Origin: Chromera velia
Lineage: Eukaryota; Sar; Chromeraceae
Length of the DNA stretch: 64,000 nt
NCBI GenBank assembly: GCA_018398765.1
Contig: JAHBMJ010003299.1
Coordinates: 17,792-81,791, forward strand
Direction: 5' to 3'
The notes below the pieces were generated by a model that was given only the letters and a program-made list of their open reading frames with translations, had not been told where the DNA came from and made no database searches. Both the position numbers and the translations under genes were made by a program. Every line of letters begins with the position of its first letter. The stretch's first letter is position 1. Positions 50,714 through 63,494 of the stretch are shown in pieces.

Positions 50714-51342
50714 CAACACTTAGCAGGCTCGATCTCGACGATCCATTTTTTTTTTTTCGATGCCGCGCCGTGGAGAGACAAAGGCGACGGTTCTGCCGCT
50801 CCGTGGTCTGCCGCGGAAACTTGCTCGACCGGCACGGCGCGTCGCGGTCCTCCCCTTCTCCTCCAAGTTTTTTCCCCGCGGCGCGCCGCGGTGCGCACCG
50901 TGCGCCCTTCGCGGCACCGCGGCGTTTACACACAAACGCCGCGGTGTCTAGAAACGCTGGGCCGGGGCCGCGGCGACGGCATGCGTGCATGGCGACGGCT
51001 TTCATATGGCATCATATGGCTTTTCATGCAGCTGGGCATGCTGCGGTCACAATGATCATCAATGATCGATTCTGTGATCGATGTATCCTCCCACTGAGAA
51101 GACCTCGATCCAGTCTCCCCATACTGTCTGTAACTTCTCTCTCAAAGACGTAAAAAGGACCCCATTTCACTGACGTCCCCCCATGTAGTCGCACTGGCTT
51201 CTTCAATCTGACAGTCTGTTCAGACTGAGGACGTGCAATGTATGCCGTCTCTCTCTGTCTGTCGGATCGCTGCGCCCGTCTCAATTGATTCTGTTGCAAA
51301 CAAGTCCCGTAGATAGAAGTGTACACAAGTAAGTAAGTGAGA
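50714..51342. promoter_or_regulatory. upstream region of the flavoenzyme gene
   Basis: No gene is supported. 50750-50990 is very GC-rich with CCGCGG palindromes. GGCATGCGTGCATGG (50978-50992) and TTCATGCAGC (51033) are TGCATG-type cores about 300-365 bases before the ATG at 51343. Confidence 0.4.
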
Positions 51343-54300
51343 ATGACCGCTCTCTCAGACGGTGTGCAGCCTTGGCACGCGGGGGAAAGGTTCTTCCAGG
51401 AGCGGCAGGGCACTGTGAAGTCCTCCAACGAACTGGGGCCTGTGATTTACCACGCAACAATCCCCCACAGCTACAGAGACATGATCGGACCCCAACCTCA
51501 CTTCATGCTGAGCTTTCTTGACTCGTCTACTGGGCGCGTGTGGCCCTGTCAGATCTTCGACAAGCCCGGTTTTGCAGATCCGTTCCCGTCTGACGGGAGA
51601 CGGATTGACCTCAGCGCCACCCTCGACCCCCGAGACGGTGCAGCTGTGGGGGGTCTGTTGAGGAATGGGACGTCGGTGGGGTGTGTGCAGATTGATTGGA
51701 TGTCCAGGAGACGGAACAGGTTCAACGGACAGGTGCAGAACCTCAACGAGGAGACGGGACACTTCTCCGTCCAGATTCTCCAGGCTTTCGGGAACTGTCC
51801 TAAGTACATTACGCGTAGACGAATCAGTCGAATGGGCAGAAACCGAGAGTTCGCATCTGTGGAGCCTGCTGTCGAGTCATCCCGTCTGTCTGACAGAGCG
51901 ATCAAATTGGTTGAGAAGGCAGACATGATCTACCTGGCAACAGGACATGTGCAGTACGGGGCAGACATGAATATTCGGGGGGGGTATCCGGGATTTGTTC
52001 GCGTCTTTCGGGACGGTTCTGTGGTGGTGTGGCCTGATTATGTCGGTAACGGTTTTTTCATGAGTCTCGGCAACACCCGTCTGAACCCCCAAGCGGGAAT
52101 TCTGATCACAGACTATGACGAGACGGGAGACGGGGTGCAGATTTTGGGGCGTCTGCAGACGCATGAGAGGAAGGAAGTGGAGTCCCTCAGTGACCGAGAA
52201 GAACGGCCGCGATGGCTGACAGAGATTTTGTCGGAAGAGTCCCAGGCCCTCCAGCTGGTCGTGTTGGAAGTTGAGGTTGTGCGGTGGATCCCCAAATACT
52301 GTCCCCATCAGTACGAACGAGTGGAGTTCTCTCCCTACAACCCCCCTCCCACCAGGGGAGGGGAGCAGTCAACAGATCTTGTCTCTGTGGCCTCCCCCTC
52401 CTTCAGGGCAATGTTGATGTGGGTGAGGGCAGAGAGCTCAGACGTGAAGACGTTCGAATTTCAACTCGCACCCATTCCACGGCCCGGGTCTGTGACGCTT
52501 CTCCCCGGACAGCATGTGCGGATGCAGCTGCCGTGCGGGTGGGTGGGTGGGGATGTACGTGCGGGTCTAGAGTTGCATTCATACGTTCATACAGAAAGGC
52601 AGGCAGGCAGAATGGGCTTCAGATCGACAGCCAAGGAACGAAAGAACATGCAATGAGAGAGAGAGGGAGAGAGAGAGCCGCTTCATCTACCCTTCTCCTT
52701 TGCATGTCTTTCTGTTTTTCCGAAAGGCTTTCTTTTTGCGTCGCCTTTTTTTTTGTCATCCATCAATTGAGGCTCTGAGGCTGGACTGCTTCTAGCTTCG
52801 CTCAGCCAAACGTTTTTTCTTGGCCTCTCGGCTTTCGATAGAGTTTTTTGTGTGTGGTGTATCTATCCATCCAACTGTTCCCCCCCTTCCTTTTTGTTTT
52901 TACAATTTTACTAATTGCGTTTTGTGTCTTCCCACTTTTTCTCCTCCCCTGTTGCCTCCCGCCTTCTCTCCTCTTTCTTTTCCTCTTGGCCTCTGAATCC
53001 CTTCCCCTTTCGGCCCTCATTCTGTGGACACACATTTTCCTTCCTTCCATCTATTCATTCATTCATTCATCCATCCATCCATCCATCCATCTTTCTACAT
53101 CCCTCTGTCGAATCTCATCTTTTCATTAGCTTTTCTCTCCTCTTCATCTGCTTCGCCTTCCTCTGCAACTTGTGAGAAGATCAGGACCCCCCTCCGTCCC
53201 TCCTCCTCCTCCTCCTCCTCCTCCTCCTCCTTCTTCTTCTTCTTCTTCTTCTTCTTCTTCGCTTCTCCGCCGTTCCTTCTGTCAATGCATCCAGATTCAT
53301 TCGGGAGTCCTTCCTTCCTTCCCTGCCGAATCACAAATCTTCCCAGCCCCCCCCCCCCCCCNNNNNNNNNNNNNNNNNNNCCCTCTCCCTCTCTCGGTCT
53401 CTGTCTATCAACACACCTGCATGCCTGCAGGACGGCTGCCGACCAACAAGCAGAAGAAGAAGAAGAAGGAGAGGGGGGGTCTGCAATTACAAGTGCCGGC
53501 GGCCTCATCCAGAGGACCTGGACCGTCACCTCCACCCCCTCCTGGTTCCACGAGCACGGGAGGTTCCAGATCTCCGTCAAGAGGAAGGAGGGGGGGGTGG
53601 CGTCCTCCTGGCTGCACGACGAGCTGCCAAGAAGAGTCGTCCAGACGTGTGCACAGGACGTGAAGGAGGGCAGGACCACTTCGTGCAAGGGAGTGCCCCC
53701 AGAAATTCAATTTTTGGGATTTGCGGGGGAGTTCTCTCCTCTGGTAGATGACGTCTCCGGTCAGCTGAGGTCGGAGGGGGAGGTGGCGAGGCATGTGGTC
53801 TTTTTGGTGGCAGGCATCGGTATCACTCCGTTTGTCTCCTTTTTCAGAACTCTGGTGGGGGGGGAGGTGGAGAGTCTCTCTGAGAGGCCTCATGAGAGCG
53901 TGACGCTGCTGTACTCGACGAGAAGGGCGAATGATTGCCCCTTCCTCGAATTGATTCTGCAACAACTCGCTGAGTGGGCAGAGAAAGAGAAAAGGGACCT
54001 GCCCGTCCTGAGAGTCGTGTTGTTTGTGAGTCAGATAGAGGGGGATGGGGGGGCTGCGGTGCGGCTTCAGAAGTTGGCAGAGAGCCTGAGTGAGAAGCTG
54101 CGGGTGACGGGCGATTCGAGTGTGAGAGTAGAGACGGGCCGAATGACCGCTCTTGATGCTGAAACCTTCAGAGGTCTCCTCCCTTCCCTGACTGGCAGTG
54201 CCTCCCCTGAGGAGGGAGAAGGGAAAGCAAAAGAAAGTGAGGGTGGAGGGAAGAGGTTGGAGGTTGAGGGATTTCTGTGTGGCCCGAAGGCCTTTGAGAC

Positions 54301-54373
54301 AAGCGTGAGCACCATGTGGGCGCATGCAGGCCTGCCTCCTTCCCATCTGAGGTCTGAGAGCTTTGCCTATTGA
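51343..54373 (+). CDS. PNPOx-like/FAD-NAD oxidoreductase fusion
   Basis: Two exons, 51343-52538 and 53431-54373, join in phase 2 as GG|G and encode about 713 residues. Residues 1-310 match the PNPOx-like split-barrel family fused to reductases in bacteria. It starts with a WHAGERFFQER segment; then come RRRNRFNGQ, QAFGNCPKYITRR, ATGHVQYGADMNIRGGYPGF, GNGFFMSLGNTRLNPQAGIL and GDGVQILGR. Next is a ferredoxin-reductase-type part: GQHVRMQLPCG, the FAD motif RTWTVTS, the nucleotide-binding motif AGIGITPFVSF, and the C-terminal GPKAFE. The likely role is NAD(P)H-dependent electron transfer; the substrate is unknown. Bacterial relatives often end in a 2Fe-2S ferredoxin, which is absent here. The intron interrupts the FAD domain and holds the assembly gap. 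The upstream in-frame codon at 51337 is GTG, so ATG at 51343 was chosen. Confidence 0.82.
53178..53361. repeat. CTC/TTC and poly-C low complexity
   Basis: (CTC)n and (TTC)n followed by a poly-C run that leads into the assembly gap, within the intron of the flavoenzyme gene. Confidence 0.85.
53362..53380. other. assembly gap (19 N)
   Basis: Unknown bases directly after a poly-C run. The gap lies inside an intron, so it does not affect the coding model. Confidence 0.99.
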
Positions 54374-55957
<1,584 letters not shown>

Positions 55958-56758
55958 TAGGGGAGAATCGAAGACCAGATGAGGGGGACTCTAGAACGGG
56001 GGCGGGGGAACCCGAGCCCCCCTCTCCCTCCCTCTAATCGCTTCGAGCACGCTCCCCCCCCTGTAATCGACAGGGATAGGAGGGGCATCGGGGGGGCCGG
56101 GTTGCATGTGGGAGGGAATAGGGACTTCGCGCTGACTCACCGGGGGGGAGCCACCTAGAATATGAATTCGGCCTCCAGGGAAAGGGAGACGGAAGAGGGG
56201 AGAAGCAAAGGTGGGGACAGGGGCAGAGGGAGAGTTGTGATGAACGGAACGGAAGGAACCGGAGGGGCGTGGCGAATGAGGGATAGGGATATGGAGAGGA
56301 TGCAGCAGAGGGAGAGCAGACCCAACCCCGAGGGATAAGGACAGATGGGATCAAACGGGCCCCCTACCGGAGTTGGGGAGCCTCTGCTGGCCTTTCCCCA
56401 GCCCTCTCTCTTACACTCACTCCCTTGCTCCAACCTCTCTCCCTTCCTTCAGATCCCCCAGCAGACGTGGCCTCACTACCGCCCCCAGTTTCCCCTGCCC
56501 CCATTCCTCTGCCCACCTGCGGGGGTGGGGGGTCAGGTTCCGGGAAATGTGCCAGTAGCTCTTCCGGGGATGGGGGGTCAGTTGGATAGGGGACATGGGA
56601 GAGGGGAAGAACAGTCTGCTTGGCCCGTGGGGGGCAATCAGCCCTTCTTACAGGATCCGGCTATACTTCAGGTTGGACGGGGGGGAGGCCTCCCTCATCC
56701 AGCTGGCGGCCTGGGGGGGGGGCTAAGGGGGGGGGCTAGGGAATGGGGGAACAGGTAG

Positions 56759-57000
56759 GAAGAAAAAGAAAAAGGGGAAGGGGGGTACTGGTGACGTGGA
56801 GATGGAGGATGCAGATAGGCAGGCTCAACCTCGAGCCCGGGATAGGGATATCAAGGCAGAGAGAGAGAGAGCAGAAAGAGGAAAAAAGAAAAGGGGGAAG
56901 GGGGGTACTGGTGACGTAGTGATGGAGGATGCAGAGCAGGCTCGACCTCGAGCCCGGGATAGAGACATCGAGGCAGAGAGAGAGAGAGAGCAGAAGGAGG
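56759..57000 (+). repeat. ~120-bp tandem duplication in LINE ORF1
   Basis: Two neighbouring units (about 56759-56880 and 56881-57000) share GGTACTGGTGACGT, GATGGAGGATGCAGA and CTCGAGCCCGGGATAG. They encode GTGDV-x-MEDA and PRARDRDI repeats. Confidence 0.85.
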
Positions 57001-57034
57001 GAAAAAGGAAAGAAAGGAGGAAGAGGAGAGACGA

Positions 57035-57334
57035 GTGCAAAGGAAGGAGGAGCAAAGAGAATCGGAGATAGATATTATTATGAGACAGACAGGAATGGAG
57101 AGAGAGGCGGCAAGGCAGGCCCTGGCTGAGGGGGGAGACCTGGTAGAGGCGATACTTAGCCTCATGAATGAGCAGACAGAGATACAGCAGATGCAGAGGG
57201 GACCTCCGAGAGGGAGACAACGGAGAGGGGAGAGAAAGGGATGGGACATCTTCCCTGGAGATTTCGGCGAGAGCGCGGCAGCCGGGAAGGAAGCCTCGTC
57301 TGTCCCCGTCGTTCCTCTGGAGAAGCAACAGTAG
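57035..57334 (+). pseudogene. LINE ORF1 segment with UBA-like motif
   Basis: The frame reads IIMRQTGMEREAARQALAEG then GDLVEAILSLMNEQ, which resembles the UBA domain of alpha-NAC/HYPK-type proteins (a three-helix ubiquitin- or ribosome-associated fold). It sits between the Arg/Glu repeats and the Ser-rich part of ORF1. The frame is interrupted on both sides. Confidence 0.4.
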
Positions 57335-57580
57335 CAGCCTGTTTCCCTGGCCCCCCTCTCCCCTCACCCTGCAACTCCCGTGACAGTCCCACCCCAGCCC
57401 CCAACTGTCGTGCGTCTCCCTCCCCCAAGTAAGACAAATTCTCGGATGGTACCCCCCACAGCTGTCCTGAGAGAAAGGCTGAAGGCTGCCCCGGGATTCA
57501 TCATCCCCCCCATTAAGGAGAGCAAGAGAGAGGGGGGTTTGACTCTGGGATAGAGGGGGGCAATAGGACAGAAAAGCGAG

Positions 57581-60021
57581 GTGGGGGGTCAAAAAAGGAA
57601 AATCAGAGTTGCAAGGGCCGGAGCGGCCCCTTCTTTAACTCTAGGAAGTGAGTCACTTTACTCTGTCTCTGCCAGGGAGGAGGAGGAGGGTGACGACAGG
57701 TCTGTATGCACCTCCATGCTGGAAGAAGCCCCCCCCCTCTCCCTCGCTGAGGAAGAAGGAGAGGGGGGTTATATCTTCAGTGAAGAAGAAGGGGGAATGG
57801 TCCTAGCTGGGACTAGAAGGAGTCCTGAGGCACAGAAGAGGTGGGAGGAGGAAAGAAGGAAGGAGAGGGACGAGTCCCTCGAGCAGAGGGGGGAAGTTTG
57901 GCCTGCAGACCAGCCGGTCTCATCTTCTTCTTCCTCCTCCTCCTCTGCCGGAGTGAACGTGGGGGAGTCGGGAAAAGGATTTGGGGGGGAGGTCTAGGTG
58001 GGGGACAGAAGGTAGTTTTGGTAGGCAGAGACCTCCCTCCTCCCTCTCTTCTCTCCTTCTCTCAGACAGCCGGTCAGACAGTCAGTCGTAGGAATTTCAA
58101 AGGGGTTAGGGCAGGCTTCAGGCAGGCAGACACACAGATAGCAATTGATAGACTTCCCCCTTCATCTCCTTGTTCTCACCCCCCTGCTCTGAAAGATGGA
58201 TTCCTTTCTTGTGATGAGGTGGAGGCCCTCATGCAGGTGACTGTGCATGAGCGACCCTTCACCCTGGTTAAGAGGGGGGGTGAGAAATTAGGGAACGTAA
58301 GGAACTTTTCGCCCTCTCTCCCTCCCCGATCTGAGAAGAAAGAGCACTTTCTTTCATACTTTGCTCCTCTTGCATCTGATGATGACTGCATCTTATATCC
58401 CCCTTGTTCTTGTAGGCAGGAAAGTGCAGGAGAGTGCCACGGCCGGAGAGACAGAGGGCAAAGAAGAATGTATGACAGAAAGAAAAGGACCGTCATCGAA
58501 TCTTTCGATCCACAGAAGCGCTTTTTTTCCCCCCGACCTCCTCCTCCTCCTCCTCTTCCTTCCTCTCTCTCTTCTTCTCGCTTTTCTTCTTCTTCCTCTT
58601 CTTCATCTTCTTCTTCTTCTTCTTCTTCTTCTTCTTCTTCTTCTTCGTCTTCTTCTTCTTCTCCTTCTTCTTCTTTTTCTTCTTCTTCTGCTTCGTTCTT
58701 CTCTTCCCCCTCCCCCGGCTCTGGTGTGGGCAAAAACAAGGGTGAGAACGGACAGGGAGGGGTGGGGGGGGTGAGACCAGACCACCGGGGGTATCCCTCG
58801 TCTTCTTCCCTAGCTTCTTCCTCTTTCTCTTCTTCTCCATGTTCTTCTTCTTCTCCTTCCCTTTCCTTTTCTCCTTCTCATTCTTCTCCTTCCATTCCTT
58901 CCGCATCTCCCTCTTCTACTTTTTTCCTTTCTTTCCCCCCTTCCAGTACTGGTGTGAGGGTATCCGCCTATGACAGGGCTGGGAGGGGAGGACGGGTAAC
59001 GCCTGTGACATGGCAGCCCGGACCCTCCCCCCACCCGATTCGTTTCGATTCTTTCTCAGGACCCTGCAAGTGTTATGCAGGAGGGGAGGGGAGCCTCCGG
59101 GTCGGACCCTCCCCTCACCTGATTCGAACCGTCTCGATCGATCAACCGACTGATTCTCTTCCCCCTGTATTTTCTTCTTCTTCTCATTCTTCATCTTTCT
59201 CTCCTCTTCCTATTTGTGAATCGATGAATGTCCCTCCTGTTCGCGTTCAAACAGAGGAGGGGTACGTTGGGGGTGTCCGGGAGGGTGGGGGTGTGGGTCG
59301 GGCTTTTTTTTCCTCTTCTTCTTCCTCTCCTTTTTTTTCTCCTCTTGATCCGTCTTTCCCTTCCCCACCCCTCCCGCCTTTTTTTTCTTCTTCTTCTCCT
59401 ATTTCCTCATCATCTCTTCCCTCTCTCTCTTTGCCTCCTCTTCCCCCTCCCACCCCAGAAACGCACGTGCAAGATACAGTTGAGCCTGAGTGTTGGGAGG
59501 CCCAGGTCATCTCCCCATGGGAGGAGCCTTTGCTCGCTGCTCCACCATCGTCCCCATGCTCTGCTTCTCCTACCTCCCCCTCATGCCTTCACTACAGCTC
59601 TCCTATGGTTGGGAAAGCTGGGATCAGAGGGGCTCTCGGTGTTCCTGAGACCTCCCCCCGAGACATTCTTGAGAAATGCAGGAGAAATGCTGACAAGAAG
59701 ATTGCCAGAAGACTTAGAGAGAGGGAGGGACTACGGAGAGGGCTTTGGGGGAGAAGAAAAAAAAACTGCTCCGCATGTGGAGGCGCCCTGAGAGGAGGCA
59801 GATGCCCTAACTTCCTCTGCAGCACCAAGGAGGAGGTGCAGGCAGAGAAGGAGGAGTCTTTCCCCTTGCCGGAGGAGGGCGGGGGGCTAATCACTCGTAT
59901 CGTGAATGTGAGGGGGGGGAAGGGAAAGAGGAGGGAATATGAAGTAGTTAAGACTGGGTGGGATAGAACGTTCTGGGTAGGGGCAGCTGCTGTTCCTCCC
60001 TTCCTCCGAACATCTTTTTGA
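57581..60021 (+). pseudogene. LINE ORF1, Ser-rich, zinc-knuckle C-terminus
   Basis: Two overlapping frames (57581-57997, then 57841-60021) cover an acidic part, a very Ser-rich central part written largely in TTC/TCT repeats, and a C-terminal Cys motif CSACGGALRGGRCPNFLC (CX2CX8CX4C), ending TGA. ORF1 proteins bind RNA and act as chaperones; the Cys motif would fit that role. A frame change between the two pieces marks decay. Confidence 0.55.
58540..58705. repeat. TTC/CTC microsatellite in ORF1
   Basis: (CTC)n then (TTC)n encode the poly-Ser stretch of ORF1; antisense frames give poly-Glu or poly-Arg artefacts. Confidence 0.9.
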
Positions 60022-60228
60022 GTTGAGAAAAGACGTAAAAGAGACAACCTTCCACCTCCCCCGTCCCCCTCCCCCTCCACCCCCCCTCCTTCCCTTTCCC
60101 CTTCCGCTGCCCTCTCTCCCTCTCCTTTTATTTCCCCATCTGCCCTTTCCCTTCCTTCCCTCCCTCCATCTCCCGATTCCGCTTCTGATGCTCCCTGTCC
60201 CTCGCCTTCTTCTCAGTCAGCATGTAGC

Positions 60229-61057
60229 ATGGCCTCTGGGGAATTGTATGAATCTTTTGTTAATCATAGTGATAAGAAGAAAGGGAGGGGGAGCGGTTTG
60301 ACCATAAGTGCGCTCAACATGGGACCCTTAGAAACAAAGTTGGGAGGCGGTTCTCTCGAGAGCTGGCTGTCGGGTGTAGATATCGCCGTGATTCCCGAGA
60401 CATGCATGCCTACAGGAAAAGTCCGTACGGCCTTCCACTTGGGGGAGAATTTCTCCCACATGGGATGAAAAAGAAAAAAAATGGAGGTTCACTCTAGAGC
60501 TGCCAAACGGGATATACAAACAGGGGGTATGTGCATCCTTGTCAGGAATTCGTTAATTCCTGTTCTCCATCCGACCTGGGAACTGGTAGGGCCCGACCTG
60601 GTCAAACTGACGGTCAGGGTGTAAGAGAAGAAAAGGGGGGGGGGGGGGGAAAGATAGTCCACGTACCCAAACGCTGCACGTCTTCGGCGTGTATCTTCTA
60701 CATGCCAATTTGGACTATAGAGGTTCCAGAGAACGTGTAAATGAAGAGAGGGAAGAATTGTTGGAGGCGTTATACGCTGTTCCCCTGTCAGATCTGCGAA
60801 TAGTTATGGGGGACCTAAATGCACACCTGGCTAGTGAGTGCCCAAAAGGGGTCATGTGGGAAAGGGAAATAGACACTGAAACTGGGACGGGGCATGAAGG
60901 GAATAAGAATGCAGACGGACACTCACTGGAATTCACGCGTAAGTCTCTATATTCAAATCTTCACTCGCTTTGCGAGAAGTCCAACTTCTTGCCAGCCACC
61001 GGTCTGCACCTAAAGGATGAAAGAAGGGAGGTGGAGGTCAGACTGACTGGGGCATAG
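60229..61057 (+). pseudogene. LINE ORF2 endonuclease domain, broken
   Basis: ATG at 60229 leads to LTISALNMGPLETKL and DIAVIPETCMP, the start of an APE-type endonuclease (N, K and E of the active site). The frame stops near 60466 (TGA) and is shifted afterwards. The later part, near 60689-61057, has MGDLNAHL, the GD-x-NAH motif of the same domain. A poly-G run at 60635-60649 marks another likely shift. Confidence 0.7.
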
Positions 61058-62231
61058 ACCTTTAAGAGTGGGAAGTCTAAGTCGGTAATTGACATTCCTT
61101 TGATTGACCCTCTGCTTCTTTGTTATCTCTCTTCTTACGTGGTCGAGTCACGTCCGGAGGTCGCAAAGCAGCATGCGGCTGTCTCTCTTTCTCTTGACTT
61201 CTCTTCTCCTCCCTCTTTGTCTATACATGAATGTATTTCTGGCTTATCCCTCTCCCGGCCTCTCTCTCATCTGGGTGAAGTAGGCAGATGTACCCCTGTC
61301 TGCGACGATGAGTTGATGGGCATGGCCCTCTCTCTGAAAGCGTTCACAGAGAATGGGGGGCTAAACTTATAGGATGAGGGTTTACGTTAAGCGCAGGAGT
61401 GGGGAGACGCTGTTCCTCACTTCTTCGATCCCCCAAAACCTCCGCCCGAGCCGCCCCCATCAGATGCAGTGTCTTTCTCTCTGACAGAGCAGTTACGACA
61501 GATTTCTGACTCCTGGCAAACATGCCTAGCCAGTTGGAATTCCGAAGGGGTAGGGATGGGAGGCAGAAAAGAAAACAAGAAAGAAAGAAAGGACATAAGT
61601 CAATGGGAGTCGTCCCGGCCAGACTGGTGGGATAAGGAATGTTCGGCTAAACAAAGGGAGGTGAGAGAGGCCGAGAGAGAATGAAAGGACCTGAGAGGAA
61701 TATGGGGGGCAGATGAAGGTGACCGGGGAAGTCCCACCCAGAGTGCGAAGCGAAAGCTTGAGTCCCTTCGCAGGACAAGGAAGAGACTGTTTGCCTGTAA
61801 AAAAACTGAATACGCTAACAAGCAAGCAGAGAGGTTAGCAAGGGAGGCTGCGACCGACCCCTCGGCGATTTGGAGGTGGAAGAGGGAAACGAGCAGTGCG
61901 AGAGGTGGGGGAGACAGACCAACCCCCGCGGCTTTTACCGATTTCTGGGCCTCTGTATTTGAGGGTGAAGGGCTCCCTCCTCCTCCAGTTGCTTCCCCTG
62001 CTCTCTCTCTCTCTTCCCCCCCTCCTCCCCTGGCCTTCTCTTATAAAAGGATTATCGGTGCACTCCGATCGATCCTAGCAATCGATCGATACGAGTAAGG
62101 CTGACGGAATTGGGGGGGTTTCCCCCAGGCATCTTGACCTTTGTTTCAGCTCCTCTCCCCTTTCTCGTTTCCTTCTTTTTGTCCTCTTTAATTTATTTCA
62201 TCGTTATTCCTACTGGTCGTCTCTTTGGAAT

Positions 62232-63494
62232 TTGATCCGTGTAGTTCCGGTTCCGAAAGGCCCCCCCTCTCCTGACTGCTCGGAATGGAGACCTATCCAT
62301 ATTGTGTGTTTGCTTGCAAAACTGTTTGCCCTCCTGATGGACGAGAGATTGAGAGAACAGACCTCATTAGACAACCGCCAGCTGGGGTTCAGGAAGGGGG
62401 TTGGGACCAGGGAGGCCATTGCAGCGCTGGCAGGACTCGTAGCGAGCTCCAAAGCCCGGAAACTCCCCCTTCTGGCTGCGTTCGTTAACTTTTCTAAGGC
62501 ATTTGATAAGGTCCCTCAAGGTCTGTTGCTGAGACGGCTTCGGGAGGAGGGTGTATCGGAATGTAATGTTTTGATGGTGCATGCTATGCACTTTGATGTC
62601 TGGGCGAGGGTCGATGGTGCAGATAGGGAGATACAAGAAGAGGCGGGGGTGAAACAGGGTGACCCTCTCTCTCTCCTGCTCTTCCTTCTGTTCATTAATA
62701 ATCTATACCGCCACGTCTGTCTCTCGGCTCACCGAGAGGATGAGCTCAGGGGGGAAGAGTCAGAGAAGGATGGAACAGTGTCTGACGAGAGGTCTATAGA
62801 AAGCAGAACACGTGACTACCCTTGGGCAGGCACATTGAGAGGGGTTGGCATTGGGAAGAGGAACAAGAAGACCGAAGTAGCGGTGAAGAGGAAAAGAGCG
62901 AAAGTCAGGGTCAGTCAGGACGGTACGATCTGTGTGGGGCCCGAGCCTCTCGAAAGCCTCGGTTACGCTGACGACCTTGTTCTGTTTGGTCGTTCTTCGC
63001 ATGAGTTTCAAGCGAGAATGAATAAATTGGCGGAATATTTTTGGACGTGGGGCCTCACGGTCAATTTAAAAAAAACAAAAGTAATGAGGCCTTCCTACAG
63101 CAAGGAGAATATTAGTCAGCCAATCTTCTTTGAAGGGAAGGAGGTCGAGAGAACGAGCCAGTATAAATATTTAGGCTACACCTTTTTTGAAGGCAGATCT
63201 CTCCGTTCCTCTGTGAGACATCGCCTGGGGGTGGCAGAGAGGGCAGTCGGGGGGGTCATTGGGCTCTGTGTTTCTCTTGGTCGTCTCTCCCCGACTTCGA
63301 AAATTATGCTCTTTCGGGGCCTCTGGATTCCTGTGGCCCTTTACGAGCTAGAAGCATTTTCTCTTAGTCAGGCAGACATAAAAGCATTGGATGATTTGCA
63401 ACTACCTTTTGTTAGATGGGTTTTCAGCCTTCCCTGCAATTCATTTCGTGTCCCCTCCCTCTGGCCTTTGCCCGATATGGGCTATCTTGACTGA
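62232..63494 (+). pseudogene. LINE ORF2 reverse transcriptase
   Basis: 420 open codons cover the RT core: VPVPKGPP, WRPIHIVCLLAKLF, NRQLGFRKGVGTREA, motif A FVNFSKAFDKV (62481-62513), GVKQGDPLSLLLF, GYADDLVLFG (62961-62990) and TVNLKKTK. The first Asp of motif A, catalytic in LINE RTs, is Asn here (62487-62489), so this copy should be inactive even where open. TGA ends the frame at 63492-63494, and C-terminal material continues in other frames to the window edge. Confidence 0.85.

Noticed and set aside
58176-58906. Glu- or Lys-rich minus-strand frames
   Set aside because: They are the complement of the TTC/CTC repeats in the LINE ORF1.
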